64,000 nt of DNA from Streptomyces ortus (GTDB taxonomy: Bacteria > Actinomycetota > Actinomycetes > Streptomycetales > Streptomycetaceae), in assembly GCF_026341275.1 (NCBI RefSeq), contig NZ_JAIFZO010000002.1:4742118-4806117 (forward strand), written 5' to 3'. The notes beneath the pieces were generated by a model. That model did no database searches and had not been told where the DNA came from. It saw only the letters and a list, made by a program, of their open reading frames with translations. The translations under genes and the position numbers were made by a program. Numbering within the stretch: position 1 is the first letter of the stretch; each line of letters starts with the position of its first letter. Below, one piece after another: positions 25,092 through 34,853 of this stretch.

Positions 25092-25134
25092 TCCCCGCGC
25101 GCCGGGGGGTGCCGCGAAGGGGGGCGCGCGGGGA
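25092..25134. terminator. bidirectional terminator hairpin
   Basis: A perfect 12-bp GC stem (TCCCCGCGCGCC at 25092-25103 with its complement at 25123-25134) lies between the convergent dedA and thrE-like genes. There is no T tract, as is usual in this genus. Confidence 0.7.
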
Positions 25135-25149
25135 ACCGCGCGCGCCCGC

Positions 25150-26805
25150 CTAGAACCCTCGGGTCCGCTTCGCCGCGCGCCGCGCCCCCGCCGCGGCCCC
25201 CGGCAGCCGCAGGAACAGCCGCGAGATCTCGGACCCCAGGTTCATCCCGATCGCGATGGCCATCGCGAGGGCCGCGGCCTTGGAGAGCTGCACAAGGCCC
25301 TGGTCGACGTCGTTCTGGGCGATGGCGAGCAGCCCGAAGTACGTGGCGGAACCAGGCAGCAGCGGCCCGATCGCGGCGGTCGTGTACGGCAGCGCGGAGG
25401 CGAAGCGGTAGCGCGACATGAGCTGTCCGAAGAGCCCCACCAGACCGGCGGCCACCGCCGTCGAGGCGACCGGCGAGATCTCGCCCGCGTAGTGCATCGC
25501 GCCGTACACGCTCCACGCGACCCCGCCGTTCAGGGTCACGATCAGCACGGTCGAACGTTCCTGCTGGAGCAGCACCGCGAAGGCGAGCGTCAGGAGCATC
25601 GACGCGCCGATCTGCCACAGCGGCCGGTTCGTGGACAGCAGGGCCGCGTCCGGGTTGAGCTCGGCGCCCAGCGTCACGCCGAAGTACAGGATCACCAGGA
25701 CGCCGATGACGATGCCGACGTAGAAGTACATGACCTCCAGGAGCCGGGCCGACGCGGTGATGTAGTAGCCGGTCAGTCCGTCCTGGACGCCCGCCACGAG
25801 CGCCCGTCCGGGCAGCAGCGCGAAGAGCCCACCGGTGATCACCGCGGACGCCCGTACGTCGACGTGCGCGACCGTGAGCGCGGCCCCGATCGCCGCGGCC
25901 GGCATCGCGGCCACCGTGAACTGGTAGAACTCCGGCAGCCCGCGCCCGGCGCACAGCCACGCCAGCCGGTCGCCGAGCATCGCGCCGACGACGGCCGCGA
26001 CGAACACGATGAGGTCACCGCCGACGAGCACGGAGGCCGCGCCCGCGAGCAGCCCGGTGGCGAGCGTCAGCACCCAGCCGCTGTACGGGTGCCGGTTGCG
26101 GCGGATCTCCGCGAGCCGTCGGTAGGCCTCTTCAAGGGAGACCTCGGTCTCGTCGTCGCTGATGTCGTCGACGAGCTGGTACACGGCCGCCAGCCGCGTG
26201 TAGTCGGTGCCCCGGCGCCGCACGGTCCGCGACGCGGTCACCGGGTCGTCGACCAGCGACGGCTGGTACGAGATCGACAGCAGGGTGAAGGTGACGTTCG
26301 GCTCGCAGCGGTCGAGGCCGTAGGAGCGGCAGACGGCGAACATCGCCGCGTCCACGTCCTCGGCGCCCTCCCCGCCCGCGAGCAGCAGCTCGCCGACGCG
26401 CAGGGTCAGGTCCAGGACGCGCGGCACGGCGGGGCCCTCGGCCTCGGACTTCTGCACGGTCTCGGGCACGGGCCGGTCGGCGACCGGCATCCGCAGCATC
26501 GTGCGCATCCGGTCCTGCCAGGGGGCGTCCTTGATGAGGTCGACCCGCGGTATGCCCGCCGGGGGCGTGAAGGCGGGCGCGTCCCTGGAGCTGTACGTCC
26601 TCGGCATGCTGAACGCCGACCCCTCGGAGGGATCGGCGGCGGGCGCCTGCGGCACGCCGTAGCCCTTGGGCAGCGCGAACTCGGACGTGGTCGAGGACTC
26701 CTCCTCGACCGGCGGGGCCTGTGTGACCACACCGCTCGGCGGTACGAAGGCGCTGCGCGCCTCGTCCGACTGCGGTTTGCGGTCCTCGGCGTCCGATTCC
26801 GTCAC
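25150..26805 (-). CDS. ThrE-type threonine/serine exporter, fused form
   Basis: A 551-residue protein. The N-terminal cytosolic part of about 160 residues is disordered. A ThrE N-terminal domain follows (LTLRVGELLLAGGEGAEDVD, then DRCEPNVTFTLLSISY) and then roughly ten membrane helices covering both halves of the exporter, which other bacteria split into YjjP/YjjB. It resembles Corynebacterium ThrE, which exports threonine and serine by proton antiport. GTG start. It ends at the hairpin shared with dedA. Confidence 0.88.
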   Translation of the reverse strand: MTESDAEDRKPQSDEARSAFVPPSGVVTQAPPVEEESSTTSEFALPKGYGVPQAPAADPSEGSAFSMPRTYSSRDAPAFTPPAGIPRVDLIKDAPWQDRMRTMLRMPVADRPVPETVQKSEAEGPAVPRVLDLTLRVGELLLAGGEGAEDVDAAMFAVCRSYGLDRCEPNVTFTLLSISYQPSLVDDPVTASRTVRRRGTDYTRLAAVYQLVDDISDDETEVSLEEAYRRLAEIRRNRHPYSGWVLTLATGLLAGAASVLVGGDLIVFVAAVVGAMLGDRLAWLCAGRGLPEFYQFTVAAMPAAAIGAALTVAHVDVRASAVITGGLFALLPGRALVAGVQDGLTGYYITASARLLEVMYFYVGIVIGVLVILYFGVTLGAELNPDAALLSTNRPLWQIGASMLLTLAFAVLLQQERSTVLIVTLNGGVAWSVYGAMHYAGEISPVASTAVAAGLVGLFGQLMSRYRFASALPYTTAAIGPLLPGSATYFGLLAIAQNDVDQGLVQLSKAAALAMAIAIGMNLGSEISRLFLRLPGAAAGARRAAKRTRGF

Positions 26806-26870
26806 GTACTACTCCTGCTACTCCTGGTTTGCACATCCAGTACGCCCCAGTATGCGCACCGGTACACAAA

Positions 26871-26905
26871 CGGGCCGCGCGACCCGGTCGGGGTCGCGCG
26901 GCCCG
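26871..26905 (-). terminator. terminator of ppa
   Basis: A perfect 15-bp GC stem (26871-26885 with 26891-26905) has a 5-nt loop and is followed on the minus strand by TTTGTG. It lies 15 bp after the pyrophosphatase stop codon and separates it from the exporter gene downstream. Confidence 0.85.
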
Positions 26906-26920
26906 CAGGACACAGACGGA

Positions 26921-27412
26921 TCAGTGACCGCCCGCGTCCTTCGCGCGCTTGTACGAACGCTCGATCTCGGCCTCGGCGTCCGTGCGACCCACCCAGTTGG
27001 CGCCCTCGACGGACTTGCCCGGCTCCAGGTCCTTGTAGACCTCGAAGAAGTGCTGGATCTCCAGACGGTCGAACTCCGACACGTGGTGGATGTCCCGCAG
27101 GTGCTCCACGCGCGGGTCGTGCGCGGGAACGCACAGCAGCTTGTCGTCGCCGCCGGCCTCGTCCGTCATACGGAACATGCCGATCGTGCGGCACTGGATG
27201 AGGCAACCCGGGAAGGTCGGCTCGTCCAGGATGACCAGCGCGTCCAGCGGGTCGCCGTCCTCGCCGAGGGTGTTCTCGACGAAGCCGTAGTCGGCCGGGT
27301 AGCTGGTCGAGGTGAAGAGGCGACGGTCCAGACGGATCCGACCGGTCTCGTGGTCCACCTCGTACTTGTTCCGTGAACCCTTCGGAATCTCGATCGTGAC
27401 GTCGAACTCCAC
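26921..27412 (-). CDS. ppa: inorganic pyrophosphatase (family I)
   Basis: A 163-residue cytosolic enzyme hydrolysing pyrophosphate. The family signature DGDPLDALVILDEP holds the metal-binding aspartates, with supporting motifs IPKGSRNKYEVDHETG and YPADYGFVENTLGEDG. GTG 27412 is chosen because GAGGAG stands 6 nt upstream and it gives the standard N terminus; an ATG at 27436 would add eight residues. It is divergent from dacB with about 80 bp between. Confidence 0.95.
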   Translation of the reverse strand: MEFDVTIEIPKGSRNKYEVDHETGRIRLDRRLFTSTSYPADYGFVENTLGEDGDPLDALVILDEPTFPGCLIQCRTIGMFRMTDEAGGDDKLLCVPAHDPRVEHLRDIHHVSEFDRLEIQHFFEVYKDLEPGKSVEGANWVGRTDAEAEIERSYKRAKDAGGH

Positions 27413-27491
27413 CGGTGACTCCTCCATGATCAACACATAGTTCTGGTGGTTAAGTGTCCCTCACGCAGGTGTGTGATCGCGAAAGGGGCTG

Positions 27492-29174
27492 GTGGTCGTG
27501 CCGGAGCTGAGGTCCTGGCGGGCCGCGAGACCGCATGTGGCGCGGGTCGCGCGAGCCGTGCGACCGCGTCTCGTCCGGGCGGCGGAAGCGGTCAAGCCCC
27601 CGCTCGTACGGGCGGCGGAAGCTGTGAAACCACCGCTCGTCCGGGCGACCGAAGCCGTGAAACCGCTGGTCAAGCGGCCGTCGACCGTGCAGTTCACGAC
27701 AGGCGCCGCCGCCCTCGGACTCGTCGTGGCGGCCACCGTGGTCACCGCGGCCGGACCCTGGGACTCCACCGGTCAGCGTACGGCGGAGCGCGACTGGGCC
27801 GCATCGCGGGAGCGCGCGGGTGGCGCAGATCACGGCGCGGTGTCCGGTGCGTCCGGCAAGGAGCCGGCGCCCGCGCCGAGCGCGGTGTCGGTGCTCGCGG
27901 GCGTCGGCGGCGCCGTGGGGTCCGCGCCGTCGCCCTCGGAGAAGGCCCTGAGCGGCGTTCTGGGGCCGCTGCTCGACGATCCCGCGCTCGGCGGCGGCCG
28001 GGCGGGCGCCGTCGTCGACGTCGCCACGGGCAAGCGCCTGTACGGGAAGGGCGCGGACGCCGCGCGCACCCCGGCCTCCACCACGAAGATCGCCACGGCC
28101 GTGGCGGCGCTCACCGCGGCCGGCCCGGACCACCGCATCGCGACCCGGGCGGTCCTGGAACCCGGCACCGAGGAGGTCGTCCTCGTCGGCGGCGGCGACC
28201 CCACGCTGACCGCCCGCAAGGACGCGGCGGGCAACGCGAGCCTGCGCGCCCTCGCCGACGACACGGCCCGCGCGCTCAAGTCGCGCGGGACCGCCAAGGG
28301 CGAGAAGGACGCCAAGGGCGAGAAGGACGGCAAGGGCGACAAGGGTGCTGAGGTCGCCGAGGTGACGCTCTCGTACGACACCTCGCTGTACGCGGGCACC
28401 GCCGTGCACCCCATCGGCGCGGACAACACCAACCTGGCCCGGGTCACCGCCCTGATGGCCGACGAGGGCCGCCTGGACGACTCCTCCAGCGGGCCCGCCG
28501 ACCGCAGTGCGGATCCGGCGGGCGACGCGGCCCGGAAGTTCGCCGACCTCCTCCACGAGCGCGGCATCAAGACCACGGTCCCCGGCACCTCGAAGGCGTC
28601 GGCCCGCGCCAAGACCCTCGCCACCGTCAAGTCGCCGCCGCTGTCTGCGCTCGTCGAACGCATGCTGACCAGCAGCGACAACGACATCGCCGAGGCCCTC
28701 GCGCGCCAGACCGCCCTCGCGGCGGGCGAACCGGCGAGCTTCAAGGGCGGTGGCGCGGCCACCCGCGAGCAGTTGAAGAAGCTCGGGCTGCCGCTCAAGG
28801 GGGCGAAGTTCGCGGACGGCAGCGGGCTGGACCGCGCGGACAAGCTCACCGCGGACCTGCTCACGGCGCTGCTGGCGAAGGCGGCCGACCCGGACCGCCC
28901 CGAACTGCGCCCGGTCCTCACGGGCCTGCCCGTGGCGGGCTTCACGGGCACGCTCAGCAAGCGGTACGCGGGACGGCCCGGCACCGGCCTCGTCCGGGCC
29001 AAGACCGGCACGCTGACGGGCGTGCACACCCTGGCGGGCACGGTCGTCGACACCGACGGCCGCCTCCTGGCGTTCGCCTTCCTCACCGAGTCCGACCCGC
29101 CCGCGAACCCGGCGACGGCCCAACAAACCCTGGACGACCTGGCCTCAAAACTGGCAACCTGCGGCTGCGACTGA
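27492..29174 (+). CDS. dacB: D-Ala-D-Ala carboxypeptidase/endopeptidase (PBP4, S13)
   Basis: A 560-residue membrane-anchored penicillin-binding protein trimming peptidoglycan. A basic cytosolic tail is followed by a signal anchor (about 68-88) and the extracytoplasmic S13 domain: SxxK motif STTK with S196, SDN in TSSDNDIAE, and KTG in RAKTGTLTG. A short Lys/Gly/Asp-rich insert (GEKDAKGEKDGKGDKG) interrupts the domain. The cytosolic tail contains three 11-residue repeats of the type PLVRAAEAVKP (residues 26-58, bases 27567-27665). GTG start; GTG 27498 is also possible. Confidence 0.9.
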   Translation: MVVPELRSWRAARPHVARVARAVRPRLVRAAEAVKPPLVRAAEAVKPPLVRATEAVKPLVKRPSTVQFTTGAAALGLVVAATVVTAAGPWDSTGQRTAERDWAASRERAGGADHGAVSGASGKEPAPAPSAVSVLAGVGGAVGSAPSPSEKALSGVLGPLLDDPALGGGRAGAVVDVATGKRLYGKGADAARTPASTTKIATAVAALTAAGPDHRIATRAVLEPGTEEVVLVGGGDPTLTARKDAAGNASLRALADDTARALKSRGTAKGEKDAKGEKDGKGDKGAEVAEVTLSYDTSLYAGTAVHPIGADNTNLARVTALMADEGRLDDSSSGPADRSADPAGDAARKFADLLHERGIKTTVPGTSKASARAKTLATVKSPPLSALVERMLTSSDNDIAEALARQTALAAGEPASFKGGGAATREQLKKLGLPLKGAKFADGSGLDRADKLTADLLTALLAKAADPDRPELRPVLTGLPVAGFTGTLSKRYAGRPGTGLVRAKTGTLTGVHTLAGTVVDTDGRLLAFAFLTESDPPANPATAQQTLDDLASKLATCGCD

Positions 29175-29550
29175 CCAGCAGCCCGACGCCCCTCCAGGGG
29201 CGCGCCGTAGGGGCGCGGGGAACTGCGCGCTCAGCGCCGGCGGACCCGCAGGTGATGGTCAGGGCGGTACCCCGGCGGGGCGAGGTCGACGATGCACCCG
29301 GCGGCAACGGGCGAGGGGGCGTGCGCCCGTAAGGGGCGCGGGGAACTGCGCGCTCAGCGTCGGCGGACCCGCAGGTGATGGTCAGGGCGGTACCCCGGCG
29401 GGGCGAGGTCGACGACGCACCCGGCGGCAACGGGCGAGGGGGCGTGCGCCCGTAAGGGGCGCGGAGGGCGCCCCCGGACGTCGCCCCCGCGAACGCACCC
29501 CACCGGCCCACCCCTGCCCCAAGCGCCAGCGCTCACGTACGGTTGGCAGC
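29175..29550. repeat. 123-bp tandem duplication with the 20-bp element
   Basis: Two full copies of a 123-bp unit start at 29209 and 29332, and a third truncated start is at 29455. Each begins with AGGGGCGCGGGGAACTGCGC, the dispersed 20-mer in reverse orientation. The copies are nearly identical, so the duplication is recent. It lies downstream of dacB and may act as its terminator. No gene is present before the ATG at 29551. Confidence 0.85.
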
Positions 29551-30675
29551 ATGACGAGCATCCGTGGTGCCGAGATGGTCGACTGGAATCTCGCGGTGGC
29601 GACCGCGACCCGACTCGTACGGCCGGGCCCAGAGGTCAGCCGCGACGAGGCCAGGGCCGTCGTCGCCGAGCTGCGCCGGCATGCGAAGGCGTCGGAGGAA
29701 CACGTCCGCGGCTTCACGAGGATGGGCGGCGACGACCTCGACGACACCCCCGTACTCGTCGTCGACCGCCCCGGCTGGGTCCGGGCGAACGTCGCCGGCT
29801 TCCGGGAGGTCCTCAAACCGCTGCTCGACAAGATGCAGGAACGTCGCGGCAGCTCCCCGGGCGGAGCCGTCCTCGGCGCCGTCGGCGGCAAGGTCACCGG
29901 CGTCGAGCTGGGCATGCTGCTGTCCTTCCTGTCCTCCAGGGTCCTGGGCCAGTACGAGACGTTCGCCCCGGCCACCCGGGAACTGCCCGCCGGGCAGAAC
30001 GGCGGCGGCAGGCTCCTCCTCGTGGCGCCGAACATCGTCCACGTGGAGCGCGAACTCGACGTCCAGCCCCACGACTTCAGGCTCTGGGTCTGCCTCCACG
30101 AGGAGACCCACCGCACGCAGTTCACGGCCGTGCCCTGGCTGCGCGACCACCTCGAGGGCGAAATCCAGTCTTTCTTGGGGGAGACCGAGGTCGACCCCAT
30201 GACCGTCCTGGAACGCGTCCGCGAAGCCGCCCAGTCCCTCGCCGGCGGCCGGCCCGAGAGCGAGGAGGGCGACGAGGGCCGCTCCCTCGTCGAGATCGTG
30301 CAGACTCCCGCCCAGCGCGAGATCCTCGGCAGGCTCACCGCAGTCATGTCGCTCCTGGAGGGCCACGCCGACTTCGTGATGGACGGCGTGGGCCCGGCGG
30401 TCGTCCCGTCCGTCGCCGAGATCCGCGAGAAGTTCCAGCAGCGGCGCGCCCGCGGCGCCTCCCGCCTGGACCTCGCCCTGCGCAAGCTGCTGGGCCTCGA
30501 CGCGAAGCTGCGCCAGTACCGGGACGGCGAGCGCTTCGTCCGCGCGGTCGTGGGAGAGGTCGGCATGGACGGCTTCAACCGCGTGTGGACCTCGCCGAAC
30601 ACACTTCCCACCAAGTCGGAGATCGCCAAACCGGCGGACTGGGTCGCGCGGGTGCACCGTAAGGCAGAGTCGTGA
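29551..30675 (+). CDS. zinc-dependent metalloprotease family (DUF2342, F420-associated type)
   Basis: A 374-residue protein of the family labelled coenzyme F420 biosynthesis-associated or zinc-dependent metalloprotease. HEETH at 183-187 and a second acidic motif EGHADFVMDG near 270 fit a zincin-like fold. It is soluble with no signal peptide. The biochemical role is not established. In Streptomyces it regularly precedes tilS and hpt, as here. Confidence 0.82.
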   Translation: MTSIRGAEMVDWNLAVATATRLVRPGPEVSRDEARAVVAELRRHAKASEEHVRGFTRMGGDDLDDTPVLVVDRPGWVRANVAGFREVLKPLLDKMQERRGSSPGGAVLGAVGGKVTGVELGMLLSFLSSRVLGQYETFAPATRELPAGQNGGGRLLLVAPNIVHVERELDVQPHDFRLWVCLHEETHRTQFTAVPWLRDHLEGEIQSFLGETEVDPMTVLERVREAAQSLAGGRPESEEGDEGRSLVEIVQTPAQREILGRLTAVMSLLEGHADFVMDGVGPAVVPSVAEIREKFQQRRARGASRLDLALRKLLGLDAKLRQYRDGERFVRAVVGEVGMDGFNRVWTSPNTLPTKSEIAKPADWVARVHRKAES

Positions 30676-30847
30676 ACTGAATTCGGCCGACGGCAGGTGA
30701 ACGCCCCTCCAATCACCCGTCCGAGGGACCGTGGGGCATGGGTAGGCGTGCAATGCTCGGGGAACGGCCCGGCCCTGTCACCATCGACACACTCTGAGTG
30801 ACCGAACCCGGGCTCACCCCCCGACAATTTCATGAAGGGAACCGGAC

Positions 30848-31888
30848 ATGGGTCCCCATCCTGCGGTCGCGGCGATACGCCTGGCGGTCCGCCGCGTACT
30901 CCACGACGTCCTCACCGATCACGCCCCCGGACGCGCCCCCGGCCAGGCCCCCGACGCGCCCTCGCGCGCGCCGCTCGTACTGGTCGCGTGCTCCGGCGGC
31001 GCCGACTCCATGGCCCTCGCCTCCGCCCTCGCCTTCGAGGCGCCCAAGCTCGGCGTCCGCGCCGGCGGCGTCACCGTGGACCACGGACTGCAGTCCGGGT
31101 CCGACCTGCGCGCGGACGAGGTCGTCCTGCGGCTCACCGAGCTCGGACTGACCCCCGCCGAGTCCGTCGCGGTCACCGTCGGCCGGGAGGGCGGACCCGA
31201 AGCCGCCGCCCGCGACGCGCGGTACGCCGCTCTGGACGCCACCGCCGAGCGGCACGGAGCCACCGCGGTCCTCCTCGGGCACACCCGCGACGACCAGGCC
31301 GAAACCGTCCTGCTGGGCCTCGCCCGCGGCTCCGGGACGCGCTCCCTGTCCGGCATGGCCGCCGTGTCCGGCGGGCCCGGCGCCGACCGCCGCTACCGCC
31401 GTCCCTTCCTGCACCTGGACCGGCAGACCGCCCGCAAGGCCTGCATGGTCCAGTCGCTGCCCGTCTGGGACGACCCGCACAACGCGGACCCGGCGTACAC
31501 CCGCTCCAGGCTGCGCCACGAGGGGCTGCCCGCCCTGGAGAAGGCGCTCGGCAAAGGCGTCGTCGAAGCACTGGCCCGTACGGCCCAACTGTCCCGCGAC
31601 GACGCCGACGCGCTGGACGCCTGGGCCGGCCGCGCCGAGGACTCCGTACGCGACGCGGCGGGTCTCCTGGAGTGCGCCAAGCTGTACGCCCTGCCGCCCG
31701 CCGTGCGCCGCCGCATCCTGCGCCGGGCCGCCATCGGGGCCGGGGCGCCCGCCGGTTCGCTGTTCGCCCGGCACATCGAGGAGATCGACCGGCTGATCAC
31801 CGGCTGGCGCGGCCAGGGAGCCATCAACCTCCCGGGCAAGGTCGTCGCCCAGCGGCAGGGTGGCAGACTGGTGATTCGGCAAGGCTGA
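30848..31888 (+). CDS. tilS: tRNA(Ile)-lysidine synthetase
   Basis: A 346-residue enzyme that attaches lysine to C34 of the CAU-anticodon tRNA-Ile so that it reads AUA. The PP-loop SGGADS is at 49-54, followed by VDHGLQSGS and the GHTRDDQAETVLLGLARGSG segment typical of TilS. ATG with GAAGGGAA upstream. A small hairpin with AGTCGCC arms (31894-31915) follows the stop codon, ahead of hpt. Confidence 0.93.
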   Translation: MGPHPAVAAIRLAVRRVLHDVLTDHAPGRAPGQAPDAPSRAPLVLVACSGGADSMALASALAFEAPKLGVRAGGVTVDHGLQSGSDLRADEVVLRLTELGLTPAESVAVTVGREGGPEAAARDARYAALDATAERHGATAVLLGHTRDDQAETVLLGLARGSGTRSLSGMAAVSGGPGADRRYRRPFLHLDRQTARKACMVQSLPVWDDPHNADPAYTRSRLRHEGLPALEKALGKGVVEALARTAQLSRDDADALDAWAGRAEDSVRDAAGLLECAKLYALPPAVRRRILRRAAIGAGAPAGSLFARHIEEIDRLITGWRGQGAINLPGKVVAQRQGGRLVIRQG

Positions 31889-31977
31889 AAAAGAGTCGCC
31901 CCTCGGGCGGCGACTTTCCCGGAGGGCAACCCCTTCGGGGAGCGGACCCTCTTCGCCGGGGGACCGGGAGGCAGCCG

Positions 31978-32556
31978 GTGGGACGACCGAAAGTGATGCG
32001 GGTGGACGCGAAAGACCTGGGCACCGACCTCAAGTCGGTGCTCATCACCAAGGAAGAGATCGACGCGAAGCTGGCCGAGCTGGCCGCGAAGATCGACGCG
32101 GAGTACGCGGGCAAGGACCTGCTCATCGTCGGTGTCCTCAAGGGCGCCGTGATGGTCATGGCGGACCTGGCCCGGGCCCTGTCCACCCCCGTCACCATGG
32201 ACTGGATGGCCGTCTCCTCGTACGGGGCGGGCACCCAGTCCTCCGGCGTGGTGCGGATCCTCAAGGACCTCGACACCGACATCAAGGGCAGGGACGTCCT
32301 GATCGTCGAGGACATCATCGACTCCGGTCTGACGCTGTCCTGGCTGATCTCCAACCTCGGCTCCCGCGAGCCCGCGTCCCTCAAGGTGTGCACGCTGCTG
32401 CGCAAGCCCGAGGCCGCGAAGGTCGCGATCGACGTGGAGTGGGTCGGCTTCGACATCCCGAACGAATTCGTCATCGGATACGGCCTCGACTACGCGGAGA
32501 AGTACCGGAACCTCCCGTTCGTCGGTACGCTCGCGCCCCATGTCTACGGCGGCTGA
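31978..32556 (+). CDS. hpt: hypoxanthine phosphoribosyltransferase
   Basis: A 192-residue purine salvage enzyme. The PRPP loop VLIVEDIIDSGLT is at about 107-119, the flexible loop SYGAGTQSSG at 81-90, and VGFDIPNEFVIGYGLDY in the C-terminal half contacts the base. GTG 31978 has GGGAGG 6 nt upstream; ATG 31996 is the alternative used in some annotations. The tilS-hpt-ftsH order is conserved in many Gram-positive bacteria. Confidence 0.94.
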   Translation: MGRPKVMRVDAKDLGTDLKSVLITKEEIDAKLAELAAKIDAEYAGKDLLIVGVLKGAVMVMADLARALSTPVTMDWMAVSSYGAGTQSSGVVRILKDLDTDIKGRDVLIVEDIIDSGLTLSWLISNLGSREPASLKVCTLLRKPEAAKVAIDVEWVGFDIPNEFVIGYGLDYAEKYRNLPFVGTLAPHVYGG

Positions 32557-32768
32557 GGCACCCTGGACGGGTGACTCCCCCTGACAAGGGTCCAGTCCCT
32601 GTAGGACGGCCGGGAACCCCAGAGGGTTTCGCGCCGTTGGAGCATACGTAGACGGGGCTTGTCAGCCGGACCGAGCAGCTTCCGGTGGCAATGCTGGGGT
32701 ACCGTCCGAATAACAGTCTTATCAAACTCACTATGGCAGGAGGGACGGGGCGGCACCGCTCCGTATGG

Positions 32769-34811
32769 ATGGACGTGAAGCGATACTTCCGTGGGCCGGT
32801 CATGTGGATCGTGCTGGCCGTCCTTGCCGTGGTCGTGTTGATGCAGGTCGTCGGCTCGTCCGGCGGCTACAAGACGGTGGACACCGGCCAGGTCGTCCAG
32901 GCGATCAGTGACAACAAGGTCAAACAAGCCAAGATCACAACCGGCGACGAGCAGGTCATCAAGGCCGAGCTCAAGGACGGCGAAAAGATCGAGGGCAGCT
33001 CGAAGATCCAGGCGAGCTACATCGGCGACCAGGGTGTGAACCTGGCCACGACCCTCCAGGACAAGTTCCAGAACAAGCAGATCCCGGACGGCTACACGGT
33101 CTCGCCGACCAAGCAGAACGCTTTCGTCGGCATCCTGCTGTCCCTGCTTCCCTTCGTCCTCATCGTCGTCGTCTTCCTGTTCCTGATGAATCAGATGCAG
33201 GGTGGCGGCTCCCGGGTCATGCAGTTCGGGAAGTCCAAGGCGAAGCTCATCACCAAGGACACCCCGAAGACGACGTTCGCCGACGTGGCGGGCTCGGACG
33301 AGGCGGTCGAGGAACTCCACGAGATCAAGGAGTTCCTCCAGGAGCCGGCGAAGTTCCAGGCCGTCGGCGCCAAGATCCCCAAGGGCGTCCTCCTGTACGG
33401 GCCTCCCGGTACGGGCAAGACGCTGCTCGCGCGTGCCGTCGCGGGCGAGGCGGGCGTCCCCTTCTACTCGATCTCCGGTTCCGACTTCGTCGAGATGTTC
33501 GTCGGCGTCGGTGCCTCGCGTGTGCGTGACCTGTTCGAGCAGGCCAAGGCGAACGCCCCGGCGATCGTCTTCGTGGACGAGATCGACGCGGTCGGCCGCC
33601 ATCGCGGCGCCGGCCTCGGCGGCGGCCACGACGAGCGCGAGCAGACGCTGAACCAGCTGCTCGTCGAGATGGACGGCTTCGACGTCAAGGGCGGCGTGAT
33701 CCTCATCGCCGCGACGAACCGCCCGGACATCCTCGACCCGGCCCTGCTGCGTCCCGGCCGTTTCGACCGCCAGATCGCGGTCGACCGCCCGGACATGCTG
33801 GGCCGTCTGGAGATCCTCAAGGTCCACCAGAAGGGCAAGCCGGTCGCGCCGGACGTCGACCTGTCGGCCGTCGCGCGTCGTACGCCGGGCTTCACGGGTG
33901 CGGACCTGTCGAACGTGCTGAACGAAGCCGCGCTGCTCACCGCGCGCAGCAACCAGAAGCTGATCGACAACCACATGCTCGACGAGGCGATCGACCGTGT
34001 GGTCGCGGGCCCGCAGAAGCGGACCCGGATCATGTCGGACAAGGAGAAGAAGATCACCGCGTACCACGAGGGCGGACACGCCCTGGTCGCGGCGGCCTCA
34101 CCGAACTCCGACCCGGTGCACAAGATCACGATCCTCTCCCGAGGCCGTGCTCTGGGCTACACGATGGTCCTGCCGGACGAGGACAAGTACTCCACGACCC
34201 GCAACGAGATGCTCGACCAGCTGGCGTACATGCTGGGCGGGCGCGCGGCCGAGGAGCTCGTCTTCCACGACCCGACCACGGGCGCCGCGAACGACATCGA
34301 GAAGGCCACGGCAACGGCCCGCGCGATGGTCACGCAGTACGGCATGACCGAGCGCCTCGGCGCCATCAAGTTCGGCGGCGACAACACCGAGCCCTTCCTG
34401 GGCCGGGAGATGTCGCACCCGCGCGACTACTCGGAAGAGGTCGCCGCGCTCGTCGACGAAGAGGTCAAGAAGCTCATCGAGAACGCGCACAACGAGGCCT
34501 GGGAGATCCTGGTCGAGAACCGCGACGTGCTCGACGCGCTGGTGCTCCAGCTGCTGGAGAAGGAGACGCTGAGCAAGGAGCAGATCGCCGAGATCTTCAC
34601 TCCCCTCGTCAAGCGTCCGGCCCGTCCCGCGTGGACCGGCTCCTCCCGCCGCACCCCGTCCACCCGCCCGCCGGTGCTCTCCCCCAGGGAGCTGTCACTG
34701 ACGAACGGGACGAACGGCTCGGCTCCCGCCATCACCACCTCGAAGGCCAACACGTCCGCCGAGACCCACCCGGTGACCGAGACGGCCCCCGAGGACCGCA
34801 CCGAAAGCTAG
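32769..34811 (+). CDS. ftsH: ATP-dependent zinc metalloprotease FtsH
   Basis: A 680-residue membrane AAA+ protease. Transmembrane helices are at about 11-28 and 118-140 with an external domain between them. Walker A GPPGTGKT is at 211-218, Walker B VFVDEID at 267-273, the second region of homology RPGRFDR at 328-334, and the zinc site HEGGH at 433-437. It degrades misfolded membrane proteins and regulators. The tail of about 60 residues is Ser/Thr/Pro-rich. ATG 32769 (MDVKRYF) matches known N termini; ATG 32733 is in frame and has a better ribosome context upstream only if a 12-residue extension is real. Confidence 0.94.
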   Translation: MDVKRYFRGPVMWIVLAVLAVVVLMQVVGSSGGYKTVDTGQVVQAISDNKVKQAKITTGDEQVIKAELKDGEKIEGSSKIQASYIGDQGVNLATTLQDKFQNKQIPDGYTVSPTKQNAFVGILLSLLPFVLIVVVFLFLMNQMQGGGSRVMQFGKSKAKLITKDTPKTTFADVAGSDEAVEELHEIKEFLQEPAKFQAVGAKIPKGVLLYGPPGTGKTLLARAVAGEAGVPFYSISGSDFVEMFVGVGASRVRDLFEQAKANAPAIVFVDEIDAVGRHRGAGLGGGHDEREQTLNQLLVEMDGFDVKGGVILIAATNRPDILDPALLRPGRFDRQIAVDRPDMLGRLEILKVHQKGKPVAPDVDLSAVARRTPGFTGADLSNVLNEAALLTARSNQKLIDNHMLDEAIDRVVAGPQKRTRIMSDKEKKITAYHEGGHALVAAASPNSDPVHKITILSRGRALGYTMVLPDEDKYSTTRNEMLDQLAYMLGGRAAEELVFHDPTTGAANDIEKATATARAMVTQYGMTERLGAIKFGGDNTEPFLGREMSHPRDYSEEVAALVDEEVKKLIENAHNEAWEILVENRDVLDALVLQLLEKETLSKEQIAEIFTPLVKRPARPAWTGSSRRTPSTRPPVLSPRELSLTNGTNGSAPAITTSKANTSAETHPVTETAPEDRTES

Positions 34812-34853
34812 ACAGCCCCCGGGCCCCAGGTGTTCTCACCAGGCCCGGAATGC

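Noticed and set aside
24247..27201. Open frame of nearly 1000 codons running across dedA, thrE and ppa
   Set aside because: It overlaps three well-supported genes in other frames and has no protein-like composition.
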